Part shown: piece after piece, positions 1-6,241 of the stretch
Position numbering within the stretch: position 1 is the first letter of the stretch
Layout of the letters: every line of letters begins with the position of its first letter
From: Planctomycetota bacterium
GTDB lineage: Bacteria > Planctomycetota > UBA1135 > GCA-002686595
Length of the DNA stretch: 9,317 nt
NCBI GenBank assembly: GCA_011524785.1
Contig: WTJQ01000556.1
Location: 1 to 9,317, forward strand
Direction: 5' to 3'
The notes under the pieces: generated by a model
What the model was told of the DNA's origin: nothing
Database searches by the model: none
What the model saw: only the letters and a program-made list of their open reading frames with translations
Made by a program: the position numbers and the translations under genes

Positions 1-75
1 GAGCCCGCCGACGGCGAGCGCGGCGCCGCCGGCCAGGGCCCCGCGGCGACTCCAGCGCGCAGCGTCCATGCTCAT
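1..75 (-). CDS. N-terminus of a Tat-exported protein (partial, runs off left edge)
   Basis: Only the first 25 codons are in the window. Read on the minus strand from the ATG at 75-73 they give MSMDAARWSRRGALAGGAAL followed by AVGGL. This is a short basic n-region with a twin-arginine motif (S-R-R-G-A-L, residues 9-14) leading into an uncharged Ala/Gly/Leu stretch, the layout of a Tat signal peptide. The mature protein is therefore probably folded, possibly with its cofactor, in the cytoplasm and exported through TatABC; its function cannot be read from this fragment. The start codon overlaps the ruvB stop as ATGA, so the gene is probably co-transcribed and translationally coupled with ruvB. 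A second in-frame ATG at 69-67 is a possible alternative start. No strong ribosome binding site is visible inside the ruvB end, which favours coupling. The signal peptide type is fairly sure; the gene identity is unknown. Confidence 0.75.
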   Translation of the reverse strand, partial: MSMDAARWSRRGALAGGAALAVGGL

Positions 76-1124
76 CCGTCGAAGAGCCCGGGACTGCTCT
101 TCGTGTCCGAGCTGGGCAGCTCGAACCCGACCATGCGCGCGCCGGCGGGTGTGAGCACGCGACCCCGCGCGGTCTTCGACACGAGACCGACCCGCAGCAG
201 GTGCGGCTCGTAGACGTCCTCGAGCGTGTCCTCGGTCTCGGAGACCACGGCTGCGATCGTCTTCAGGGCGACGGGACCGCCGCCATGGTCGGCGATGCAG
301 CGCAGCACGCGCCGGTCCATCTCCTCGAGCCCGTTCTCGTCGATGCCCAGTCGACCCAGGGAGTCGAGGGCCAACCCCTCGTCGATGGCTGTGCGTCCCG
401 CGACCTCGGCCAGGTCCCGCGTGCGGCGCAGCAGGCGGCCGGCGATACGGGGCGTCCCGCGGCTGCGCTCCGCGAGGGCCCGCGCGGCCGCCGGCTCGAG
501 CCCGATCCCGAGCAGCCCGGCGAGGCGCTCGACGATCGAGACGAGGTCCTCGACGGAGTAGGGCTCGAGGCGCTCGAGGAGCCCGAACCGCGCGCGGAAG
601 GGGGCCGTGAGGAGGCCCTCGCGCGTGGTGGCCCCGACCAGCGTGAAGGGCTCGAGGTTGAGCGTCACGATGCGGGCGTGGGGGCCGCTGTCGAGGGTCA
701 GGTCGACCTGCAGGTCCTCCATCGCGGTGTAGAGGTACTCCTCGACGGCCTTGGGGACGCGGTGGACCTCGTCGATGAAGAACACGTCGCCGCGCTGGAG
801 CTGGGTCAGCAGTCCGACCAGGTCGCGGGGCTTCTCGAGGGCCGGGCCGCTGGTCGCCACGAGGCGGGTGCCGAGCTCCGTGGCCAGGATCCGTGCCAGG
901 CTGGTCTTGCCCAGGCCGGGCGGCCCCGAGAAGAGGACGTGGTCCGGGACCTCGCCGCGGCCCTCCGCCGCCGCGAGGGTCACGCGGAGGTTCTCCACCA
1001 CGCGGGGCTGCCCCACGAACTCGGACAGGCGCCCGGGCCGGAGCTGGACCTCGGCCACCTCCTCCGGGAGCTGGCCGTCACCGCCCTCCAGGGCCGTCGG
1101 GTCGAACACGTGATCCCCACTCAT
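72..1124 (-). CDS. ruvB: RuvB, Holliday junction branch migration ATPase
   Basis: This 350-residue protein is the motor of the RuvAB complex, a hexameric AAA+ ATPase that pulls DNA through the RuvA-bound Holliday junction during recombinational repair in the cytoplasm. Visible motifs in order: LRPGRLSEFVGQ (28-39), Walker A GPPGLGKT (67-74), the SGPALEKP segment (92-99), Walker B DVFFIDEVHR (113-122), sensor 1 GATTREG (164-170), the arginine-finger segment APFRARFG (174-181), sensor 2 GTPRIAGRLLRR (223-234), and a C-terminal winged-helix domain with EDVYEPHLL (302-310) and a basic wing around 317-322. Length is normal for the family. The finger segment reads PFRARFG where most relatives have PLRDRFG; both arginines remain. 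The ATG at 1124 places LRPGRL at the usual distance, but no Shine-Dalgarno sequence precedes it. ruvA and ruvC, often adjacent, are not in this window; the downstream partner is a Tat-exported protein instead. Confidence 0.96.
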   Translation of the reverse strand: MSGDHVFDPTALEGGDGQLPEEVAEVQLRPGRLSEFVGQPRVVENLRVTLAAAEGRGEVPDHVLFSGPPGLGKTSLARILATELGTRLVATSGPALEKPRDLVGLLTQLQRGDVFFIDEVHRVPKAVEEYLYTAMEDLQVDLTLDSGPHARIVTLNLEPFTLVGATTREGLLTAPFRARFGLLERLEPYSVEDLVSIVERLAGLLGIGLEPAAARALAERSRGTPRIAGRLLRRTRDLAEVAGRTAIDEGLALDSLGRLGIDENGLEEMDRRVLRCIADHGGGPVALKTIAAVVSETEDTLEDVYEPHLLRVGLVSKTARGRVLTPAGARMVGFELPSSDTKSSPGLFDG

Positions 1125-1133
1125 GCAGGGCCG

Positions 1134-1139
1134 AGCCTA
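1134..1139 (-). promoter_or_regulatory. Candidate -10 box for ruvB (TAGGCT)
   Basis: On the minus strand the hexamer TAGGCT lies 9 bases before the ruvB ATG, and no Shine-Dalgarno purine run is seen between them. It fits the TAnnnT pattern of a sigma70-type -10 element placed so that the message would have almost no leader. No convincing -35 element is visible at 17-18 bases upstream. It is supported mainly by the same arrangement at ubiE and mutL. Confidence 0.35.
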
Positions 1140-1486
1140 GTGACCGCGGAGCGCGGATCCAGCCTCCAGGGCATGGGGGATGGGAGTTGTCAGCGCCCGT
1201 CTAGGGGAGTGAGCCATTGCGCTGAGGGCGGCGCCCGTAAGGCGTTGCCGTTCGGGCTTGCTCCGGAATCCCTTGGACCCGTGCGGTCCCGCACGCTCCG
1301 GCGTGCGTCCGGGCGGCTGCCGGCGCGGCGAGGTCCGGTTGCGGGAGGCCGTTGGCGTCCAGGAGTCCCACGTCCCCGATTGGTCGGCCCATCGGCACGA
1401 GGATTGCCCGAGGGCCGGCGCCGCCCTTGCGGAGCGCCCGGCAGCCGCTTGCCAGGCTGGTCGTGGCGTCCGAGGGGTCCTGTCGC

Positions 1487-1492
1487 TACCCT
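1487..1492 (+). promoter_or_regulatory. Weak candidate -10 box for the lipoprotein gene (TACCCT)
   Basis: TACCCT, within the sequence TGTCGCTACCCTGT, is the best -10-like hexamer upstream of the lipoprotein start, in a region otherwise poor in A and T. It lies 48 bases before the ATG, which would leave a leader of roughly 40 bases, unlike the much shorter spacing at ruvB, ubiE and mutL. No clear -35 element is seen. This is a weak call based on composition alone. Confidence 0.2.
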
Positions 1493-1540
1493 GTCCGACC
1501 GCTGGGCGCCTCTTCTCCCCCCCAACACGCCCGCCTTCCC

Positions 1541-4500
1541 ATGACTGCGAAGACCCTTCGGATCACCGGAGTGGCCGTCCTGGCCCTCGGTTTCACTGCG
1601 TGCGGTCCCGAGTCCGCCCCTGACGGACCCACGAACCTGATGAGCCTCGAGGAAGCCAGCAATGGCTTCGGACAGCTCGTCCCGCACACCATCCGCAAGC
1701 TGGATGCGACCGGGAACCCCACCGCCCAGATCGTGAACATCCGGTCCCAGGAGGACCTGGCGTCCAACATCTCGCTGGCGAACCCGGTGCGCCCCGTGCC
1801 GAAGTTCCCGACGGGGGCCGTGCTGCCCAGCGGCGCGCCGGGCAACCACTTCCTGTACGCGTCGTTCACCCTGCCGCTGGAGATCGACTCCGTGCTCAGC
1901 TCGAGCCCCGGCGCACAGGCCAGCTCGGGTCTCGCCGGGGCGGTGACCGTGCTGGCCATCGATCCCCTCACGGGGGACTCGCTGCCGATCCAGGGGCGCG
2001 CGTTCGTGAACGGCTACACCTACGCAGGTCCCCAGACCGACACCACGCCGCCGCAGCTGACCCTGCAGCGCTGGGTCGGGCTCCAGGACGGCGTCCCGGT
2101 CGCCCTCACCCCGGAGGGCGCCGGCTTCCCCGGCACCCAGGGCGCGTTCAACGGTTCCTCCGACCTCGTCGGGGCCAACACCATCGTCTTCGTGCCCGAC
2201 ACGGACGACGACCTCGAGACCTACGAGCGCTTCCCCACCGGCGTCCAGATCCGCATGGAGGTCACGACGGCGCTCCTCAGCACGGATGGCCGCGCGCTCG
2301 ATGCCCGCGTGCTCGCCTGCACGACGGTTGGTGAGGACGAGCTGGGACCGGAGGTCATCTCCAGCCCGCCGCCGCAGAACTCGCCGCTGATCATCCCCGG
2401 CGGCGGTGACCTCAACGTCGATCCGCTGACCACCATCCGCGTGGCCTTCACCGAGCCGGTCCAGCCGCTCTCGGTCGGGGCCGTCGAGGGGCAGGGGGCT
2501 CCGAACGTCTCCTCGCTGCTGAAGATCGAGTTCGGGCCCAGCGCGAGCCGCACCGACATGCCCTTCACGTGCATGCCGGACAGCATCTACGACTTCTCGA
2601 CCTTCCGGATCCTGCCCGCGTTCAACTTCCCGGGCGCCGGGCCGGTCTTCAACAACTGCAACACGTTCTCGACGGTCGACATCACCGTCAACTCGGGGCA
2701 GCTGCTCGACCTCGCCCAGAACCCGGACCAGACCCAGCCCGGGAGCACGATCGGCAACACGAACCTCCTCGCGGCGCAGACCTTCTTCGTCACGGGCGAG
2801 GGCCCGGGCCTGGTCAACGCGCCCGTCATGCCCGACACGATCCTGCTCGGTCGCGGGGGCGCGACGCCCGGCGTCAGCATCCTCGACCTGAACGGCTTCG
2901 GTCAGTCGACGGGTGACCCGACCTACATCCCGGACGTCCCGATCGAGGGGCACACCAAGTTCGTCTACAACCCGAACCTGCGGGTCCACACGGGGCTCCG
3001 TCCGCCCCTCACCGAGGGCACGTGCACCATCGACGGCGGCAGCGCCGGCGTCTTCACGCTGACCAAGGACAGCTCGCTCAACGACCTCGTCGCGCGCGCC
3101 CCCCTGGTCTCCAACGTCTCCGACATGATGCTCGGCTGGGCGCTGGACGTGACCTTCAACAACGCCCAGTTCCCCTTCGGCTGCCAGGCCAACGGCGGGG
3201 ACCTCTGCACCCTGGACGGTCTGAAGCAGATCGCTCCCATCGCGGTCGGGGCGAACACCCTCGGCCCGGCCCAGCCCAACCAGTTCGGCAACATCCTGTA
3301 CGGCGCGCCGAACATCATCTCCTGGGCACCGCACCCCAACCCGCCGCCGCTGGCCTTCCCGCCGCTGTGCGTGGCGCCCTACCTGGCCTCGAAGGAGCCG
3401 ACCTCGGTCGACCACGCGGCGAACCAGGGCGGCCTGGATCCGAAGCAGAACCTGCTCGGCCCCGGCAACCCCTTCGGAAACCCGACGGCCACCGTGCCCG
3501 AACCCCCGAGCGGCCTGCTCACCCAGGAGCAGAACGCCTGGTTCCTCGGCCCCAGCAGCGGTCAGGTCCAGGTCACCTCCTGCCTGCCGTACCAGATGCG
3601 TCAGCAGATCGGTCACTACCTGTACGTGCTCGATCGCCAGCGCCGTGAGATCACCGTCTTCAACTCGAACCGGATGAACGTCGTGGATCGCGTCCCCGTG
3701 CCGGACCCGACCTCGCTGGCCATGGGTCCCAACCTGGACTTCCTCGCGGTCTCGAACCAGTCCGCCGACACGGTCTCCTTCATCGACATCAACCCGAACT
3801 CCTCGACCTTCCACCAGGTCGTGAAGAACACGGTCGTTGGCAAGGGGCCCCGCGGCCTGGCCTGGGACCCGCTGAACGAGGACCTGATCGTGTGCAACGA
3901 GATCGACGACACGATCTCGATCATCTCGGCATTCTCGCTGGAGGTGCGCCGGACGGCTGGTGCGCAGCTCAACGAGCCCTTCGAGGTCTGCGTCTTCCCC
4001 CGCCAGGCGGGCTTCGCGTTCTTCCGGAACGTCTACTTCGCCTACATCCTGAACCGCTCCGGCACGGTCGCGATCTTCGAGTCGGGTCCGAACGGCGTGA
4101 ACGGCTGGGGCTTCGACGACGTGATCGGCGTGGCGCCGTTCATCTTCCAGAACCCGAAGACGATCCGTCCTGACCCGATCAACCTGCAGGTGGCGGCCTG
4201 GGTCGTCCACGAGGGCCCGATCGACGTCGACACCGGCCAGACCGGCAGCCCGGGTGAGGGCGCGGTCTCGCTGCTCTTCGTCGAGAGCTCCCAGCAGGGT
4301 CAGATCCCGCTGACGGGCAACCTCCAGAACCCGACCCTGCGCTCGCTCGAGATGCAGATCCAGGTCTCGGTGGGCGAGGACCGCCTGAGCGGCGTCCCGG
4401 TGGACATCGCCTTCGACAACCTCCGGAACCTCGGGGGCCTGGTGAACTTCCAGACGCCCTTCACCTCTGGTGCTCCGTCGCCCCAGAACTCCAAGGGCAT

Positions 4501-4711
4501 CGTGCGGGCGGCTCCGGCCATCCGCGGCGTCAGCGCGGCGCGCTTCGCCTTCGTCGCGGTGCCCAACGCCGCCGGCGGCTCCGGCATCGTGAACGTCCTC
4601 GAGACGGGCGCGGCTGGCGTGCCCCAGATCGACACCAACCCGTACGTGGAGGGAGTCCAGGGCGTCCTGGCCCCGAACGTCTCGGTGGTCGCCGACTACT
4701 GGCGTCAGTGA
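1541..4711 (+). CDS. Large predicted lipoprotein with Ig-like and beta-propeller-like regions, function unknown
   Basis: The 1056-residue product begins with a basic n-region (MTAKTLR), a hydrophobic stretch (8-17) and a lipobox-like GFTAC, so Cys21 is the probable lipidated residue and the mature protein is probably anchored in a membrane on its outer side. Residues about 269-420 resemble a bacterial Ig-like (SbsA/Big_5 type) domain: it opens GPEVISSPPPQNS, continues TTIRVAFTEPVQP (298-310) and ends near DLAQNPDQ and the TFFVTGEG strand. Residues about 690-850 contain repeated strands of the YVTN/YncE propeller kind, such as GHYLYVLDRQ (691-700), LDFLAVSNQSADTVSFID (732-749) and LIVCNEIDDTISII (782-795). 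Ten further cysteines follow Cys21, so disulfides are possible. The protein is rich in Asn, Pro and Gly, as is common for secreted proteins. I chose the ATG at 1541 because it directly precedes the signal sequence; the upstream extension has no such feature. No Shine-Dalgarno sequence is present. A binding or surface role is possible, but nothing shows an enzymatic site. Confidence 0.85.
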   Translation: MTAKTLRITGVAVLALGFTACGPESAPDGPTNLMSLEEASNGFGQLVPHTIRKLDATGNPTAQIVNIRSQEDLASNISLANPVRPVPKFPTGAVLPSGAPGNHFLYASFTLPLEIDSVLSSSPGAQASSGLAGAVTVLAIDPLTGDSLPIQGRAFVNGYTYAGPQTDTTPPQLTLQRWVGLQDGVPVALTPEGAGFPGTQGAFNGSSDLVGANTIVFVPDTDDDLETYERFPTGVQIRMEVTTALLSTDGRALDARVLACTTVGEDELGPEVISSPPPQNSPLIIPGGGDLNVDPLTTIRVAFTEPVQPLSVGAVEGQGAPNVSSLLKIEFGPSASRTDMPFTCMPDSIYDFSTFRILPAFNFPGAGPVFNNCNTFSTVDITVNSGQLLDLAQNPDQTQPGSTIGNTNLLAAQTFFVTGEGPGLVNAPVMPDTILLGRGGATPGVSILDLNGFGQSTGDPTYIPDVPIEGHTKFVYNPNLRVHTGLRPPLTEGTCTIDGGSAGVFTLTKDSSLNDLVARAPLVSNVSDMMLGWALDVTFNNAQFPFGCQANGGDLCTLDGLKQIAPIAVGANTLGPAQPNQFGNILYGAPNIISWAPHPNPPPLAFPPLCVAPYLASKEPTSVDHAANQGGLDPKQNLLGPGNPFGNPTATVPEPPSGLLTQEQNAWFLGPSSGQVQVTSCLPYQMRQQIGHYLYVLDRQRREITVFNSNRMNVVDRVPVPDPTSLAMGPNLDFLAVSNQSADTVSFIDINPNSSTFHQVVKNTVVGKGPRGLAWDPLNEDLIVCNEIDDTISIISAFSLEVRRTAGAQLNEPFEVCVFPRQAGFAFFRNVYFAYILNRSGTVAIFESGPNGVNGWGFDDVIGVAPFIFQNPKTIRPDPINLQVAAWVVHEGPIDVDTGQTGSPGEGAVSLLFVESSQQGQIPLTGNLQNPTLRSLEMQIQVSVGEDRLSGVPVDIAFDNLRNLGGLVNFQTPFTSGAPSPQNSKGIVRAAPAIRGVSAARFAFVAVPNAAGGSGIVNVLETGAAGVPQIDTNPYVEGVQGVLAPNVSVVADYWRQ

Positions 4712-4716
4712 GCCTG

Positions 4717-4734
4717 AGGCCCCGCCGGGGGCCT
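4717..4734 (+). terminator. First GC-rich hairpin after the lipoprotein gene
   Basis: AGGCCCC (4717-4723) pairs perfectly with GGGGCCT (4728-4734) around a 4-base loop, giving a 7-bp stem that starts 6 bases after the stop codon. Only two T follow (the last one of the stem and one more), so it is not a textbook U-tract terminator. Its position directly behind the stop of a long gene and ahead of a new transcription unit supports a role in termination or 3'-end protection. Confidence 0.55.
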
Positions 4735-4745
4735 TGGAGCGAGCA

Positions 4746-4777
4746 GGAGGCCCTCGCGCGCACGCGCGGGGGCCTTC
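4746..4777 (+). terminator. Second, longer hairpin between the lipoprotein gene and ubiE
   Basis: The arms 4746-4759 and 4764-4777 form a 14-bp stem with a 4-base loop (GCAC). All positions pair, two of them as G-T wobbles. The right arm ends in GGGGGCCTTC followed by TGCCGTTCC, so there is a slight pyrimidine bias but no run of T. Its outer arm sequences (AGGCCC and GGGGGCCTT) repeat those of the hairpin 12 bases upstream. The most likely job is intrinsic termination of the lipoprotein message in a GC-rich genome where U-tracts are often weak. The distance to ubiE is 43 bases. Confidence 0.65.
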
Positions 4778-4805
4778 TGCCGTTCCACGGCTCGGGGGCC
4801 CGTCC

Positions 4806-4811
4806 TATCCT
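4806..4811 (+). promoter_or_regulatory. Candidate -10 box for the ubiE operon (TATCCT)
   Basis: TATCCT stands in an otherwise G+C-dominated stretch, 29 bases after the second hairpin and 9 bases before the ubiE ATG, with only pyrimidines (CTCCCCGCC) in between. It fits a -10 element for a near-leaderless message and is at the same distance from the start codon as TAGGCT at ruvB. A weak TTCCAC lies 17 bases upstream at 4783-4788. Confidence 0.4.
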
Positions 4812-4820
4812 CTCCCCGCC

Positions 4821-5570
4821 ATGCCGGATCCCCAGGCCGTCCGCTCCATGTTCTCGCGCATCGCGGGGACCTACGACCTCCTCAACCGGGGGCTCTCGAT
4901 GGGCGTGGACCAGCGCTGGCGCCGAGCTGCCCTGGAGGCCGTGGCCGCTGGCCGGCCCCTCGACCAGCTGACCCTCGTGGACGTGTGCACCGGGACCGGG
5001 GACCTCGCCCTCCTCGCGGCCCGTGGAGGCGCTCAGGTGGTCGGGGTGGACTTCACCTACGAGATGGTGGCGCGAGCCCCGGGCAAGGCGCGTGGCAAGG
5101 GACTCGGCGGGACGAGCTTCATCCACGGGGACGCGCTCGCGCTCCCGCTCCCCACGGCCAGCGCGGACGGGGCGACCGTGGCCTTCGGGATCCGCAACAC
5201 GGCCGATCGCGCGCGCACGCTCGTCGAGATGGCGCGGGTCGTCCGCCCCGGAGGGCGCGTCGTCGTCCTCGAGTTCACCACCCCGCGCTCGCGCCTCTTC
5301 GGCGCGCTCTACCGCGGCTACTTCACGCAGGTGCTGCCGCGGCTCGGGGGCGCCGTGTCCGGGGACGGAGACGCCTACGAGTACCTCCCGCGTACTGTCC
5401 TCGCATGGCCCGATCCGGATGCGTTCCAGGCCGAGTGGGAGGACCTGGGCTTCGAGGACTGCACCCATCGAACGCTCACCGGCGGGATCGCCTGCCTCCA
5501 CACCGGGCGCGTCCCCGAGGGGGGCCTGCCCGCACGCGCCGGAGCCGAGCCCCAGGAGGTCGTGGCGTGA
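4821..5570 (+). CDS. ubiE: UbiE/MenG, demethylmenaquinone (ubiquinone-type) C-methyltransferase
   Basis: This 249-residue, SAM-dependent class I methyltransferase adds the ring methyl group late in menaquinone or ubiquinone synthesis. The family signature YDLLNRGLSMGVDQRWRR is at 18-35, SAM-binding motif I VDVCTGTGDL at 53-62, the acidic strand end GVDFTYEMV at 75-83, GDALALPLP at 103-111, FGIRNTADR at 122-130 and the second signature region RVVRPGGRVVVLEF at 139-152. PRLGGAVSGDGDAYEYLP (173-190) is also typical. The ATG at 4821 gives the usual N-terminus; starts further upstream would only add a low-complexity extension through the terminator hairpins. It has no Shine-Dalgarno sequence and seems to head the operon. 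Neighbouring UbiX and a MqnP-type UbiA enzyme argue that the natural product is menaquinone, hence the alternative name menG. Its stop overlaps the ubiX start. Confidence 0.95.
   Translation: MPDPQAVRSMFSRIAGTYDLLNRGLSMGVDQRWRRAALEAVAAGRPLDQLTLVDVCTGTGDLALLAARGGAQVVGVDFTYEMVARAPGKARGKGLGGTSFIHGDALALPLPTASADGATVAFGIRNTADRARTLVEMARVVRPGGRVVVLEFTTPRSRLFGALYRGYFTQVLPRLGGAVSGDGDAYEYLPRTVLAWPDPDAFQAEWEDLGFEDCTHRTLTGGIACLHTGRVPEGGLPARAGAEPQEVVA
5554..5560 (+). promoter_or_regulatory. Strong Shine-Dalgarno sequence for ubiX (AGGAGGT)
   Basis: AGGAGGT lies inside the last codons of ubiE and ends 6 bases before the GTG at 5567. It fixes that GTG as the ubiX start in preference to the GTG at 5562, which is too close and out of frame. 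It shows that this genome does use classical ribosome binding sites inside operons, in contrast to the heads of its transcription units. Confidence 0.85.
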
Positions 5571-6241
5571 CGCGGTTCTTCGTCGGGATCACGGGGGCCA
5601 GCGGCCACGCCTATGCGGACGCGCTCCTCCGGGCGCTGCTTGCGGCCGGCCACGAGGTCGACCTGGCGGCCACGCCCGCTGGCTGCCTCGTGCTCCGGCA
5701 CGAGCTCGGGGTCGAGGCCGGCGTGCAGGGGGAGGAGCTCGCGAACAGCCTCCCGGGCTGGCTCGGCGAGGAGGCAGCGCAGCGCGTGCGCGTCTTCCGC
5801 TCGGACGAAGTCGGGGCCCCGCCCTCCTCGGGCACGGCGCTCACCGGAGCCGCCATCATCTGCCCCTGCAGCATGGGGACCCTGGGCCGCGTGCGCGCGG
5901 GCTTCAGCTCGAACCTGGTCGAGCGCGTGGCGGACGTGGCGCTGAAGGAGGGGCGGCGCCTCGTGCTGGTGCCGCGCGAGACGCCGATGTCGGCGATCCA
6001 CCTGGAGAACCTGCTCGACCTGACGCGCATGGGGGCGATCTGCCTCCCTGCGATGCCGGGGTTCTACCACCATCCGAAGACGCTGGAGGACCTGGTCGAC
6101 CACGTGGTGGGCAAGGTCCTCGACCGACTGTCGGTCGAGCATCGACGTGGAGCCCGCTGGAAGGGCCTCGACGAGCCCCCTGGCGAGGAGGGCTCTCGTC
6201 CCCCCGAGAGCGCGCCCGGGGGAGCGGAGCAGGCCCCGTGA
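5567..6241 (+). CDS. ubiX: UbiX, flavin prenyltransferase
   Basis: UbiX prenylates FMN with a dimethylallyl group to make the prenyl-FMN cofactor of UbiD-family decarboxylases, here most plausibly the decarboxylase of menaquinone synthesis. The 224-residue product shows the Rossmann-like opening FFVGITGASG (4-13), the CPCSMGTLGRVRAGFSSNL block (99-117), ADVALKEGRRLVLVPRETP (122-140), SAIHLENLL (142-150) and PAMPGFYHHP (161-170), all diagnostic for the family. Residues from about 200 to the end are a Pro/Gly/Glu-rich tail not expected in the enzyme core; its last codons carry the ribosome binding site of the next gene. The start is GTG, overlapping the ubiE stop as GTGA. No UbiD-type partner is in this window, so it should be encoded elsewhere. 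Confidence 0.95.
   Translation: MTRFFVGITGASGHAYADALLRALLAAGHEVDLAATPAGCLVLRHELGVEAGVQGEELANSLPGWLGEEAAQRVRVFRSDEVGAPPSSGTALTGAAIICPCSMGTLGRVRAGFSSNLVERVADVALKEGRRLVLVPRETPMSAIHLENLLDLTRMGAICLPAMPGFYHHPKTLEDLVDHVVGKVLDRLSVEHRRGARWKGLDEPPGEEGSRPPESAPGGAEQAP
6226..6229 (+). promoter_or_regulatory. Ribosome binding site for the UbiA-family gene (GGAG)
   Basis: GGAG ends 8 bases before the GTG at 6238, within the purine-rich stretch GGGGGAGCGGAGCAGG at the end of ubiX. It supports the GTG that overlaps the ubiX stop as the start of the prenyltransferase gene. Confidence 0.6.

Larger units (their letters stand above)
1125..1540. other. Divergent intergenic region between ruvB and the lipoprotein gene
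   Basis: This 416-base stretch holds no gene I can support. Open frames cross it on both strands, but they lack start signals, recognisable motifs or conserved ends. It must carry the promoters for both divergent genes. Small inverted repeats are present: an interrupted stem at 1233-1257 (GCCCG paired with CGGGC, inner GGC paired with GCC), and two mutually exclusive stems at 1281-1294 (GTGCG/CGCAC) and 1291-1306 (GCACGC/GCGTGC). The right end just before the lipoprotein start is pyrimidine-rich, including seven consecutive C at 1517-1523. No tRNA or other known RNA gene was recognised. Confidence 0.6.

Noticed and set aside
1331..1350. AGGTCCGG, resembling part of the signal recognition particle RNA core
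   Set aside because: The flanking bases do not continue the conserved GGAAGGAAGCAGC segment and no long hairpin encloses it, so it is a coincidental octamer.
1201..1398. A possible 65-residue small protein on the minus strand in the divergent gap
   Set aside because: It has no ribosome binding site, no hydrophobic or domain pattern and no sign of coding constraint. Open frames of this size are expected by chance at this G+C content.
1352..1540. An upstream in-frame extension of the lipoprotein gene
   Set aside because: Starting here would bury the signal peptide and lipobox about 60 residues inside the protein. The added residues look like translated non-coding DNA.
201..1544. A 447-codon plus-strand open frame opposite ruvB and through the divergent gap
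   Set aside because: RuvB on the minus strand carries every AAA+ motif, while this frame has none and runs without change from opposite coding into non-coding DNA.
1190..4210. A 1006-codon open frame on the minus strand opposite the lipoprotein gene
   Set aside because: The translation is a monotonous Arg/Gly/Val/Asp/His mix with no motif. It lies opposite a frame that has a signal peptide, lipobox and domain-like patterns. Strong GC bias at third positions removes stop codons from antisense frames, which explains its length.
4734..4820. An upstream in-frame extension of ubiE
   Set aside because: It would read through the second terminator hairpin and add residues that no UbiE has. The ATG at 4821 gives the family N-terminus.
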